This document shows positions 1-11,021 of a DNA stretch of 64,000 nucleotides, one piece after another. The notes beneath the pieces are model-generated. The model did not search any database. It saw only the letters and a list, made by a program, of their open reading frames with translations, and was not told the origin of the DNA. Position numbers and translations under genes: made by a program. Each line of letters opens with the position of its first letter. Positions within the stretch are counted from its first letter, which is position 1. This stretch comes from Haliclona indistincta. Its lineage: Eukaryota > Porifera > Demospongiae > Haplosclerida > Chalinidae. The stretch spans positions 4,852,887 through 4,916,886 of the forward strand of contig OZ024788.1 in the NCBI GenBank assembly GCA_964017065.1, given 5' to 3'.

Positions 1-43
1 AAGTGCATGTTTGCAAGTGTGTGTTTAGTTACTTTTCATGTAG

Positions 44-1709
44 GGCCACCAGGAATTCCAAGCAATGTGCAAGTGATACCCTTGTCACTCACATCAATGA
101 AACTCACCTGGGACCCACCACTCAACTTCACTCACTGTGTTCAAAGCTATGTCACTCAGTTCATAAATGGAACAGAGTCAACCAATTCTAGCACAAATAA
201 TGCTACTATGTTCATAGCTACTGGATTAACCCAGGGAGTCCACTACGCTATCACTGTGGCTGCGAGAGATGGACAAGGACGTACTGGTCAAGAAAGTGAA
301 CAAGTATTCTACACATTAGATGGTAAGCAGATTTAAAATGTAAAAATCAAGATAAAAATTGTTACATAATGGCTAAGTTCTTCCTGCAGTAAACAACATT
401 ACAATGAGTCTACTGCACTCAAATGGAACACATTTAATCATACATATTCACTGGATTGCGGTATGTTGTGATCAAAAACTGAAGAATTTAAGAATTTCTC
501 TCTCATTAGAACTTTCCATCATCCTATCCTCCCTTGATTGGATACTGTTTAATTTCTAACGTCATCTTGTCACCATTATTGTCACAAGAAATGCAAAACC
601 TGTCAGTCACTGCAACAAGTGCTGTACTTACGACCCTCATAAAGCCTCACACTACCACATACTACTTTGAACTAGCTGGTCACAATATGTTTGGGCTTGG
701 AATACCCACCAGGAAGCAAATTGGTAGTTACATTAATTTTAGATAATAATTATTGTAAATAATATTTTGCCCACAGTTATAAATGCACTGCCACAGAGTA
801 TAGATCATCTAAATCCAACAATATGTAAGTCAGTATAAAAATTAATTGTAATAAATTAATAATTGAACTTTGAACAGATGTTCCAATGTTGTTAAAGTCT
901 ACTGGATCAGGGATTCCTACTAGACCAGTTCATTCACCAACCACCACAGTGACTGAAGGTTGTATATTTTATATTCTGCATGACCAATCAATTTACTTTC
1001 ATCATAGCTTCAAATTTAGGCACGATGCAACCCCTGCTTTGCTCTGGTTTTCCAAAAAGTGAGCATTGTGTTGTATAAACACTACATCATGCGTAGAACA
1101 TGTGCAGGACAGTGTATACATAATAGTCTATTTACTTTGCTCAGGTTCCACTTTGACAGAACTGGAACTTGTTTTTATTTTACTTTTTTGTGTTATCTTT
1201 ATGATTTTCAACATCTTATTGACGTTTTTCGTAAAAGGTCAGTCACGTTTCAAAACTTGTTAATACTGTGCTTCTACCAAGAACTTAAAACAACTTATAG
1301 CAAAAAAAGCAACACTGATGAATACATGTGCATATGTTAAATTCCTGTAAGTGCATATAGTTATTATGCTACATGTATACTTTTCTCTGTTAGTATCCAG
1401 AGAGGAAAGAAGGACAGGTACAAGGTATATATGTTGTATAGTTGACACAATCTTTCTTACCATTAATTATTCTCTTAGAGTACTGAAAGCAGAAATGTCA
1501 CAGAACCTGAAGTGACAGTGCAACCGAGAGTAGAAGAAATTGATGCTGTGTCCTATGAAGAAGTGCAGCAAGAATGCAGTGTCGAGCAGGATGATGCAAG
1601 AAGTGAAAGAAATACAGAGGTCGTTTATGATGAACTCGAGATGGTAGATGATACATTTGATATGAAGAGAAATCCATCATACTCATGTGTGCACTCCTTA
1701 AAGAAGTAG
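44..1709 (+). CDS. P1: Ig/FN3 receptor with two-ITIM tail, 5' end missing
   Basis: The upstream signal and Ig exons lie outside the window. Exons seen: 44-322 (FN3, with LTWDPP and AARDGQG core motifs), 390-460 and 510-723 (second FN3), 777-824, 878-958 (Ser/Thr/Pro stalk), 1145-1237 (TM: a hydrophobic run from LVFILL to LLTFF followed by Lys), 1301-1346, 1394-1424 (basic juxtamembrane) and 1479-1709 (tail). Junction phases agree throughout, mostly phase 1. The tail carries VSYEEV and VVYDEL, both matching the ITIM consensus that binds SH2-domain phosphatases when phosphorylated, plus a third tyrosine in PSYSCV. The part from the stalk to the stop is almost identical, introns included, to that of P4. 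Product inferred: type I plasma-membrane receptor with an inhibitory-type tail; ligand unknown. Confidence 0.8.
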
Positions 1710-1908
1710 TTAAGTTAGCCTGCATTGACCTTGCTTTGTCTGATTCAACTGTAACTGTTTTCAATCATTAATTTTGCACAGCTTTCATTTTCTTTGTTGT
1801 GTCCACGTCCGGCAATAGTATACTTCTAAGCTAAAGTGCCTTCCGGGATGGAATATTTTCAACTTCATATGCTTTGTTGTGGTCCGAGTAGATTTACATA
1901 GCTGACTA

Positions 1909-4070
1909 ATGGATGTTCATTTCATACTGATTGTCTGCAGTGTTACCACAGTGATTGATGCAGCTGGTAAGCCATAGAGCTACCATGATCTGATCATACT
2001 TATCATTATGGTATGTAGTGACTCTCAGCTCAGCTCCTATTGCCTGCCCTGGAGATAATGTCTCATTCACCTGTACATCAACTACTGGTGCTCTGGCTTG
2101 GAGAAGCAATGGGGAGACTAAGCTCTATAATGTGCTGAGTGTAGATGTGACAGCCACTCTTGGGGTCTTCAGACTAACTGCTGTCAGGCAAGGCACTTCA
2201 ACTATAGTGTCTATGGCAACAGTTGAATCAGTAACATCAGACAATAATGGAGCTACCATCACGTGTAATGATGACATTGTTAGCAATGTAAACTCACTTT
2301 CAGCCGTAGTGAGAGTTACTGGCCGGTAAGTCAGCATAATCATTGCAATTTTATATGAACAATGTATTTATTAGACACAGTAGATACAGTGCCTTCTTCA
2401 TGTAGGTTCTCCGAGGAATTTGCAAGTGATGCCCTTGACACTCACATCAATGAAACTCACCTGGGATCCTCCACTGAACTTCAATCGATGTGTTCAAAGC
2501 TATGTTGCTCAGTTCATTCATGGAACAGAGTCAACCAATTTCAGCAGTTCAAATAATGTCACTATGTTCTTAGCCACTGGATTAACTCAGGGAGTCCACT
2601 ATACTATCACTGTGGCTGCGAGAGATGGGCAAGGACGAACGGGTGAAGAAAGTAAACAAGTATTCTACACATTAGATGGTAGGCAAATTCAAAATGTAAA
2701 ATCAAGCTATTAAATCAAACTATGTTTCAGTTCTTCCTGCAGTGAAGAACATTACAATGAGTCTACTGCACTCAAATGGAACACATTCAATTGTACATAT
2801 TCACTGGATTGTGGTATGATGGGATCAATAATTAACTGAATAACTTTAAATTTTCTCTGACTCTATCTATCTTTAGGACTTCTCTTCATCCTATCCTCCC
2901 TTAATTGGATACTGTTTAATTTCTAACATAACCTTGTCACCATTATTGTCACAAGAAACACAAAACCTGTCAGTCAACGCAACAAGTGCTGTACTTACGA
3001 CCCTCATAAAGCCTCACACTACCACATACTACTTTGAACTAGTTGGTCGAAATATGTTTGGGCTTGGAATACCCTCCAGGAAGCAAATTGGTAAGAGTAA
3101 CAATAATTACTGTGTCTCTTTTAAACAACACAGTTACCACTTTGAGAGTATGTGTAGATCAACTGAATCAAATCTACATGTACTTCGATCTATACTTTAA
3201 AATAGGACTAGTGTTACAATTGATACATGTATGAACTACATGTATACTATTATATAATACTGCATTCAATAGAGCACTCTGTTATTACAATTCAGATGTT
3301 CCGGTGTTGCTGCAGTCTATAGCTACTGGATCTGTATCAGTGTTTGTATCATCTAGTGCACACAATTCACCAACCACCACCACTGCAGCTGCAGGTTAGT
3401 TATCACTGATGATTTATTTACTGTGCATGATAAACTCCAAATTTAGGCCTAACAAATACTTCAATGCTGTGCACTAGTTTGCCAACATGTGAGTGTTCTG
3501 ATAATGCACTCGTATTCAGACCTGTATAGAAAATTTTTTAATTTCATCGTGTGACAAGGTACTTGTTTTTCCGTATAGGCTCTGGATCAAATTTAGAACT
3601 AGTGGGTTTGGTTTTCATTGCAGTTTTCTTCCTTTTATTTTGGACCTCCATCATTATGATCATCATTTTGATAAGAGGTCAGTCACTGCCTAAATACTGC
3701 AGCCGTTGAATGGAAATTTTAATCATAAAGCAAGAAAGACAAGCTTGATGAATACAAAATTCTTGTAAGCACTAAAATTTGTGCTTTAATAGAAATATAG
3801 CATTATTAAATTTTCAGCATCCAGAGAAGGAAAAAAGATAAGACAGTTCAGCTATCTTTAAATCACCAAAAGGTCAGTGTAAATAATTATCAATATCAAT
3901 ATCTAAATGTATAAATGTTAATGTATTACTCTTTAAAAAACAAGCCTCGAATAAAAGTTGAAGAATTTGACTCATTGTCTTTTGAAGAGCAAGATCGCAG
4001 TGCAGAACAGCAGAGTGGAGTATATGACATGGTCTCTTATGATGAAGTGGTAGACGATACTAAGAGATAA
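1909..4070 (+). CDS. P2: Ig/FN3 receptor, class II tail, displaced Ig-exon donor
   Basis: Exons: 1909-1966 (signal peptide, ATG at 1909, ILIVCSV core), 2019 to about 2321 or 2325 (Ig, with CPGD, FTC and TITC cysteines), 2406-2678 (FN3), 2743-2813, 2877-3090, 3296-3394 (stalk), 3579-3677 (TM), 3731-3764, 3818-3872, 3945-4070 (tail). The usual Ig donor is shifted by a 4-base insertion (gccg before gtaag). Using the displaced GTAAG gives a 307-base exon and a frameshift into the FN3 domain, so full-length product is doubtful. The class II tail has LSFEEQ where class I has VSYEEV (Tyr to Phe), then YDMV and an ITIM-like VSYDEV. The exon matching the short linker of other copies (near 3134) has no in-frame donor and is probably skipped, which keeps phase. 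Gap to P1 is 199 bp. Confidence 0.65.
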
Positions 4071-4624
4071 ACATATCATGTGTCATCCTCATAACATATC
4101 CTCACACGTATCAAAATTTGTAATGCAGTGTCATAATTTTATTTTATTGCGCACTCCTACCAGATAGTAGATCACTTATTTTTTTCAGTCAAGTTTAAAG
4201 CACTAATGGCAGAACATGCCGGACTACTATAAATTGTGAAAAGGACAATGTTAGATGATGTTGACTTATGTGCTTTGTCATGACCTTTTGTAATTATTTT
4301 ATCATGATTTTTATGAATCAAAAATAACTCTATAATATGTAATAATGTACATGACATGCGTACTAATGACATGTACTTCTATATTAGCCACAGTGCATGT
4401 GTTGATTGGTGAGAAATTGGGACAAGTGAATTTGTATTCTAAATTATTGCCCATTTAGTTTCATAATGCTTTTGTTGTGTCAACAGATAGTATTCTGTTC
4501 CAAACAGTCTTTGTTCTCTTGCGGGAGAGTAGGTTTATGTGGTGCACCTCCCAGAGCAGAATATTCAAGTTCTTGACCTGGCTTGCTTTGTTTAGTGCTG
4601 TCGTTTTTAAAAGCAGATTTTACA
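4071..4624 (+). promoter_or_regulatory. Conserved intergenic/5' flank module of plus-strand receptors
   Basis: This 554-bp interval has no coding exon. It is repeated with high similarity at 8222-8773, 13070-13898 (partly doubled) and 17339-17919. The last 150 bp before each start codon is the most constant part, running from a gtgtcaacag acceptor-like site through ggagagtaggtttatg to agcagattttacaATGG. It probably contains the promoter and 5' UTR, perhaps with a 5' UTR intron ending at the gtgtcaacag site. Short open frames here continue between copies only because the DNA was duplicated; they do not look like protein. Confidence 0.45.
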
Positions 4625-7600
4625 ATGGATGTCACTTTGCTACTGATTGTCTGCAGTGTTACCACAGTTATTGATGCTGCTGGTAAGCCATAGAGCTACT
4701 ATGAACTGGTCATACTTATCATTATGGTATGTAGTAACTCTCAGCTCAGCTCCTATTGCCTGTCCTGGAGATACTGTCTCATTCACCTGTACATCAACTA
4801 CTGGCGCTCTGGCTTGGAGAAGCAATGGAGAGACTAAGCTTTATAATGTGCTGAGTGTAGATGTGACAGCCACTCTTGGGGTCTTCAGACTAACTGCTGT
4901 CAGGCAAGGCACTGCCACTATAGTGTCTATGGCAACAGTTGAATCAGTAACATCAGACAATAATGGAGCTACCATCACATGTAATGATGACATTGTTAGC
5001 AATGCAGGATCTCTTGCAGCTGTAGTGAGAGTTACAGGTAAGTCAGTTTTACAAGTGATTATTAATGTAGGAAGTGCATGTTTACAAGTGATTAGTCACT
5101 TTTCATGTAGGTCCGCTAGGAATTTTAAGCAATGTGCAAGTGATACCCTTGTCACTCACATCAATGAATCTTACCTGGGACCCTCCACAGAACTTCACTC
5201 GCTGTGTTCAAAGCTATTTTGCTCAGTTCATTCATGGAATAGATTCAACTAATTTTAGCGCAAATAATGTCACTACATTCACGGTAACTGGACTAACTCA
5301 GGGAGTCCACTACACTATCACTGTGGCTGCGAGAGATGGGCAAGGACGAACGGGTCAAGAAAGTGAACAAGTATTCTACACATTAGATGGTAGGCATATT
5401 CAAAATGTAAATCAAGCTGTTAAATCAAGCTATATGGTTCAGTTCTTCCTGCAGTGAAGAACATTACGATGAGTTTACTGCACTCAAATGGAACACATTT
5501 AATTGTACATATTGACTGGATTGCGGTATGATGGGATCAATAATTAACTGAATAACTTAAAATTTTCTCTGACTCTATCTATCTTTAGGACTTCCCTTCA
5601 TCCTATCCTCCCTTGATTGGATACTGTTTAATTTCTAACATCACCTTGTCACCATTATTGTCACAAGAAACACAAAACCTGTCAGTCAACGTGACAAGTG
5701 CTGTACTTATGACCCTCATAAAGCCTCACACTACCACATACTACTTTGAGATAGCTGGTCACAATATGTTTGGGCTTGGAATACCAAACAGAAAACAAAT
5801 TGGTATAGCCTGAGGCTGACAGTTTCTTACCATGTCTTTTTTTAAACAACACAGTTGTTAGCACACTACCACAGAGTACAGATCAACTGAATCCAAAAAT
5901 ATGTGAGACAATAATGCATTAAAAACGTTAGAATTGATATGAAATGCTACATTCAATGTCAGACTCTGTATATTGCAATTCAGATGTTCCAGTGCTGCTA
6001 CAGTCTATAGCTACTGGATCCATATCAGTGTCTGTATCATCTAGTGTACACAATGTACCAACCACCACTGCAGCTGCAGGTTATTACCTGAATACATTGA
6101 TGTTATTACTTCTCATAACTCCAAATTTAGGCACAACGAAGTCAATGCAGTGCAATAGTTTGCCAATTACATATACTCGTGAGCCATCACTTCTACAGTG
6201 ATGTCATTGCTTTACGTAACTCCAAATTTAGGCATGACGAAGTCAGTGCAGTGCAATAATTTGCCAATTACATATACGCGTGAGCATTCACTTCTACAGT
6301 GATGTCATTACTTTACATAACTCCAAATTTAGGCACGATCAATTCAATGCAGTGCAGTAGTTTGGCAACACGTGAGTATTCACTTCTAATGAGCAATCAT
6401 GAATAAACTCTCGCACATCCATCAAAACTTAAAACAGACCATGTCGTATTAGGGAGACACGGTAGTGTCTCCCTATGTAGGGATGAACGAGAAAACAAGA
6501 TGGCGGCTACATACAATGTATTAGCGTTCAAGCGCTGATATTTCGCCTGGTGTTGAATTTTAGACGTCTTTAGACACTTAGATCTGCTCTCTGGCGTTGC
6601 CCCATCTTACAGTAGCAAGGAGATTGCTCGAAATTGTTACTAAAGTGACGAACCTGGAAACGGTGAAAATCGAGTTTCGTCATCTTCGTTTTCTTCTTCT
6701 TATTCTTCTTCTTTCTTCCACTCGCCTAGCGCCTTTACGCGAGCAGTGCCGAGACCAAAACATCCACGAACAGTCGTGAAATTCTCCTGGCATGTGCCTT
6801 TTGAGCTTTGTTTTTAGCGTAACGGCGATCTAAGTTCCGCGATTTCTCGATCGTGATCCATTGTCAGCTTAGTGTTAGACGCCATTATTGTGATTGCGCA
6901 ATACGCACGTGATCAATTATCAATGGGTAGTGCACGTGACCAAGCAGCTAAAGTATCGCTGCGCCGTGTGGATGATTGGATCACTATCACGGAGAACACA
7001 CACCCGGCATTTGTCTGGAGTCTTCGAAGAACGGTAAGCTCGTGTAGGATAGCCATTCTGCACTTGCCAGATAGTTATAACCGTCGTGTAGATCTACAAA
7101 CAAGTGTGGGCGGGGCTCGTATGCACTGCATGCATGCGTAGGCGACTAGGCAGACCTGAAACTAGGCAGACCTGATATATAATTTTAGCTACAAGTTTAA
7201 GAAAAGCCATCAACAACAGGAATACTAAACTAATGGTGGAAACAAAGACTTCTCCGTACATGCATGATATTGAACTGCACTTCACTAAAAAGAAAAAAGG
7301 ACACAAACAAGAAATTAAAAAGATTTCTATCGAAATCAAAAGGATGTAGTGATGAAGAAATCTACCACTGGTTCACAATGTAAACCAACAAGGAACAAGC
7401 ATAGAATGGTAACACGATTGACTTGCTAACAGACCATAGATCCCTACATCTGTGGCTGTACATAAGATCAATATTTTGTCACAAGTTGAATTTTATTCAA
7501 AGTGTCAGTCAACAGTAAATAGCTTAACTAGCTATAGTCTGGCCACAGCAGCCACTGATGTAGGGATCTATGGTCTGTTAGCAAGTCAATCGTGTTACCA

Positions 7601-8221
7601 TTCTATGCTTGTTCCTTGTTGGTTTACATTGTGAACCAGTGGTAGATTTCTTCATCACTACATCCTTTTGATTTCGATAGAAATCTTTTTAATTTCTTGA
7701 AGAACAAGAGTTTTCGTTGTTTACCGTGCAGGTTCTGGATTATCAGGTTTAGAATTAGTGGGCATGGTATTCATTGCACTCTCTTTCCTTTTATTTGTGG
7801 TCACCATCATTTTGACCATCATTCTGATAAGAGGTCAGTCACTGCCTAAATAATGTGAAGCTGTTTAATACAATTTTTAATCACATAGCAAGAAAGAGAA
7901 TCTTGATGAATAAAAGTGTAAATGCTAAATTCTTGTATGTGCTATAACTGCATCTATACAATACTTATGTAGCATTATTACGTTTTCAGTATCAACAGAG
8001 AGAAGAAAGAGAAAAAAGTTAGGCTATCTTTGGATCAGCAAAAGGTTTGTGTAAATAATTATATCACTACAAATGTGTCACTCTTAAAAACCAAGCCTCA
8101 AATAAAAGTTGATGAATTTGAAACATTGTCTTTTGAAGAGCAAGATCGCAGTGCAGAACAGCAGAGTGGAGTATATGACATGGTCTCTTATGATAAAGTG
8201 GTAGACGATACTAAGAGATAA
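4625..8221 (+). CDS. P3: intact Ig/FN3 receptor with class II tail
   Basis: Exons: 4625-4682 (signal, MDVTLLLIVCSV start), 4735-5037 (Ig), 5111-5389 (FN3), 5455-5525, 5589-5802 (second FN3), 5855-5902, 5984-6079 (stalk), 7732-7833 (TM, LVGMVFIALSFLLFVVTIIL), 7889-7934, 7990-8044 (KEKKVRL basic stretch), 8096-8221. They total 1398 bases, 465 residues, with no interruption. The tail has LSFEEQ, VYDMV and VSYDKV; the last fits the ITIM pattern. The intron between stalk and TM is 1.65 kb instead of about 185 bp, because it gained a 101-bp tandem repeat and a foldback element (6449-7699). The element shares the gene's strand orientation only by position; splice sites around it are intact. Confidence 0.82.
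6117..6400 (+). repeat. 101-bp tandem repeat in a P3 intron
   Basis: The motif aactccaaatttaggc recurs at about 6117, 6218 and 6319, a constant 101-bp period, giving about 2.8 units. Each unit runs through a cagtgcaatagtttgcca block and a cttctacagtgatgtcatt block. Single copies of the same intron sequence in P2 and P5 show the repeat arose locally in P3. No coding capacity. Confidence 0.85.
6449..7699 (+). mobile_element. Foldback/hairpin element, copy 1
   Basis: About 1.25 kb. The left end is a tight hairpin (10-bp arms AGGGAGACAC and its complement around GGTA, preceded by TT). The body carries AAGATGGCGGC and GCGGGGCTCGTATGCA blocks. The right end is a large palindrome, about 7312-7699, whose arms run from AAAAAGATTTCTATCGAAAT through CACAATGTAAACCAACAAGG to TAGATCCCTACATC. 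Full copies elsewhere: 35389-36627, 48714-49937 (inverted), 57784-59000 and 61624-63435. No transposase is encoded, so it is non-autonomous. The host end next to the small hairpin is always TA, followed on the element side by TTAGGG. Confidence 0.85.
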
Positions 8222-8773
8222 ACATCATGTGTCATCCTCATCACATATCCTCACGTGTATCAAAATTTTAATTTTATTTTATTGCCCACTCCTACCACAC
8301 ACACGTATTTTATGTAGATAGTAGATCACTGACTTTTCCTGTCAAGTTTAAAGTACTAACGACAGAACATGAAGCTGTGCTGTGAAAATGACAATGTTAG
8401 ATGATGTTGACTGATGTGCTTTGTCATGATCTTTTGTGATTATTTTATCATGATTTTTATGAATCAAAACAACTCTATAAATATGTAGTATGTACGTGAC
8501 ATGTGTGCTAATGGCATGCACTTCTAAGAGCCACAGTGCATGTGCATGTGTTGATTGATGACAAATTGGGTACAAGTGAATTTGTATTCTAAATTTTTGA
8601 CCATTTAGTTTCATAATGCTTTGTTGTGTCAACAGATAGTATCCAGTTCCAAACAGTCTTTGTTCTCTTGTGGGAGAGTAGGTTTATGTGGTGCACCTCC
8701 CAGAGCAGAATATTCAAGTTCTCGACCTGGCTTGCTTTGTTTAGTGCTGTCATTCTTAAAAGCAGATTTTACA

Positions 8774-10922
8774 ATGGATGTCACTTTGCTACTGATTGTC
8801 TGCAGTGTTACCACAGTGATTGATGCTGCTGGTAAGCCATATACCATGAACTGGTCATACTTATCATTATGGTAAATAGTAACTCTCAGCTCAGCTCCTA
8901 TTGCCTGCCCTGGAGATACTGTCTCATTCACCTGTACATCAACTACTAGCGCTGTGATTTGGAGAAGCAATGGGGAGACTAAGCTTTATAATGTGCTGAG
9001 TGTAGATGTGACAGCCACTCTTGGGATCTTCAGACTAACTGCTGTCTGGCAAGGCAATTCCACAATAGTGTCTATGGCAACAGTTGAATCAGTAACATCA
9101 GACAATAATGGAGCTACCATCACATGTAATGATGAATTAATTAGCAATGCAAGCTCACTGACAGCTGTAGTGATGAGAGTTACAGGTTAGTCAGTTGGTA
9201 TGTGAAACGGTCAAGAATTGCAAATGTATAATTACAGTAGACATTTCATTTACATAATTTTAGGACCGCCAGGAATTTCGAGGAATTTGCAAGTGATGCC
9301 CTTGACATTCACATCAATGAAACTCACCTGGGATCCTCCAAATAACTTCAGTCACTGTGTTCACAGCTATGTTCCTCAGTTCTTAAATGGAACAGATTCA
9401 ACCATTTTTAGTACAAATAATGTCACGACATTCACGGTTACTGGATTAACCCAGGGAGTCCACTACACTATCACTGTGGCTGCGAGAGATGGGCAAGGAC
9501 GTACGTGCAAAGAAAGTGAACAAATATTCTACACACTAGATGGTAAGCAAATTTAAAATGTAAAAATCAAGATAATAATTATTGTTTTCACATTTATGGT
9601 TCAGTTCTTCCAGCTGTAGAGAACATTACAATGTGTTTACTGCACTCAAATGGAACACATTTAGTCATACATATTCACTGGATTGTGGTATGTTGTGATC
9701 AAAACTGAAGAAATTAAAAATTACTCTCTCCTTAGGACTTCCCTTCTTCCTATCCTCCCTTAACTGGATACCGTTTAATCTGTGTCACCATTATTGGCAC
9801 AAGAAATGCAAAACCTGTCAGTCAACACAACAAATGCTGTACTTATGACCCTCATAAAGCCTCACACTACCACATACTACTTTGAACTAGTTGGTCGAAA
9901 TATGTCTGGGTTTGGAATACCCGGCAGGAAGCAAATTGGTACGTAGTTCCATGTAAAATAACAGATAATAATTTTTGTTGCACACAGTCATAAGTGCACT
10001 GCCACAGAGTATTGATCAGCTAAATCCAACAATATGTAAGCCAGAATAAAATTGTAATTTTAATAAAATAATGTGTTATTTTGAACTCTGAAACAGATGT
10101 TCCAGTGTTGTTAAAGTCTACTGGATCAGTGATTCCTACTACATCAGTTCATTCACCAACCACCACAGTGACTGAAGGTTGTATAATGTATATTCTGATC
10201 TACCAAATTTACTTTCATCATAGCTTCAAATTTAGGCACAATGCAACCCCTCCCATGCTCTGGTTTTCCAAAAAGTGAGCATTGTGTTGTATAAACACTG
10301 CATCATGCGTAGAACATGTGCAGGACAGTGTATACATAATAGTCTATTTACTTTGCTCAGGTTCCACATTGACAGAACTGGAACTTGTTTTTATTTTACT
10401 TTTTTGTGTTATCTTTGTGATTTTCAACATCTTATTGACGTTTTTCGTAAAAGGTCAGTCACGTTTCAAAACTTGTTAATACTGTGCTTCTACCAAGAAC
10501 TTAAAACAACTTATAGCAAAAAAAGCAACACTGTTGAATACATGTGCATATGTTAAATTCCTGTAAGTGCATATAGTTATTATGCTACATGTATACTTTT
10601 CTCTGTTAGTATCCTGAGAGGAAAGAAGGACAGGTACAAGGTATATATGTTGTATAGTTGACACAATCTTTCTTACCATTAATTATTCTCTTAGAGTACT
10701 GAAAGCAGAAATGTCACAGAACCTGAAGTGACAGTGCAACAGAGAGTAGAAGAAATTGATGTTGTGTCCTATGAAGAAGTGCAGCAAGAATGCAGTGTAG
10801 AGCAGAACGATGCAAGAAGTGAAAGAAATACAGAGGTCGTTTATGAAGAACTCGAAGTGGTAGATGATGCATTTGAAATGAAGAGAAATCCATCATACTC
10901 TCACGTGTACTCCTTAAAATAA
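8774..10922 (+). pseudogene. P4: Ig/FN3 receptor, class I tail, frameshift in second FN3
   Basis: Exons: 8774-8831 (signal), 8880-9185 (Ig), 9264-9542 (FN3), 9614-9687, 9736-9938, 9988-10035, 10097-10177, 10361-10453 (TM), 10517-10562, 10610-10640, 10695-10922 (tail with VSYEEV and VVYEEL ITIM-like motifs). The 9736 exon is 203 bases against 214 in its relatives: 11 bases are missing around 9779 (tttaatctgtgtcacc), which shifts the frame and reaches a TGA in the exon. Either the copy is dead, or it makes a truncated secreted Ig-FN3 protein, or the exon pair is bypassed. The fourth exon uses an acceptor 3 bases earlier than its relatives, which is harmless. The 3' half is nearly identical to that of P1. 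Confidence 0.7.
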
Positions 10923-11021
10923 GTCATTAAGTTAGTTTGCATTGACCTCACCTAGTGTTGTCCTTTCATTTTCCTTTGTTGTGTGCACGGCCAAAATTAG
11001 TAGTTAGCTCTTGGAAAATAG

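Noticed and set aside
3134..3174. Short linker exon in P2 (and 12142-12183 in P5)
   Set aside because: The acceptor is kept but no donor in the right phase is present; skipping it preserves phase.
4647..5252. 201-residue open frame across P3 signal, Ig and FN3
   Set aside because: It reads through two introns and continues in a wrong frame of the FN3 exon; the phase-1 splice model explains the region and agrees with the paralogues.
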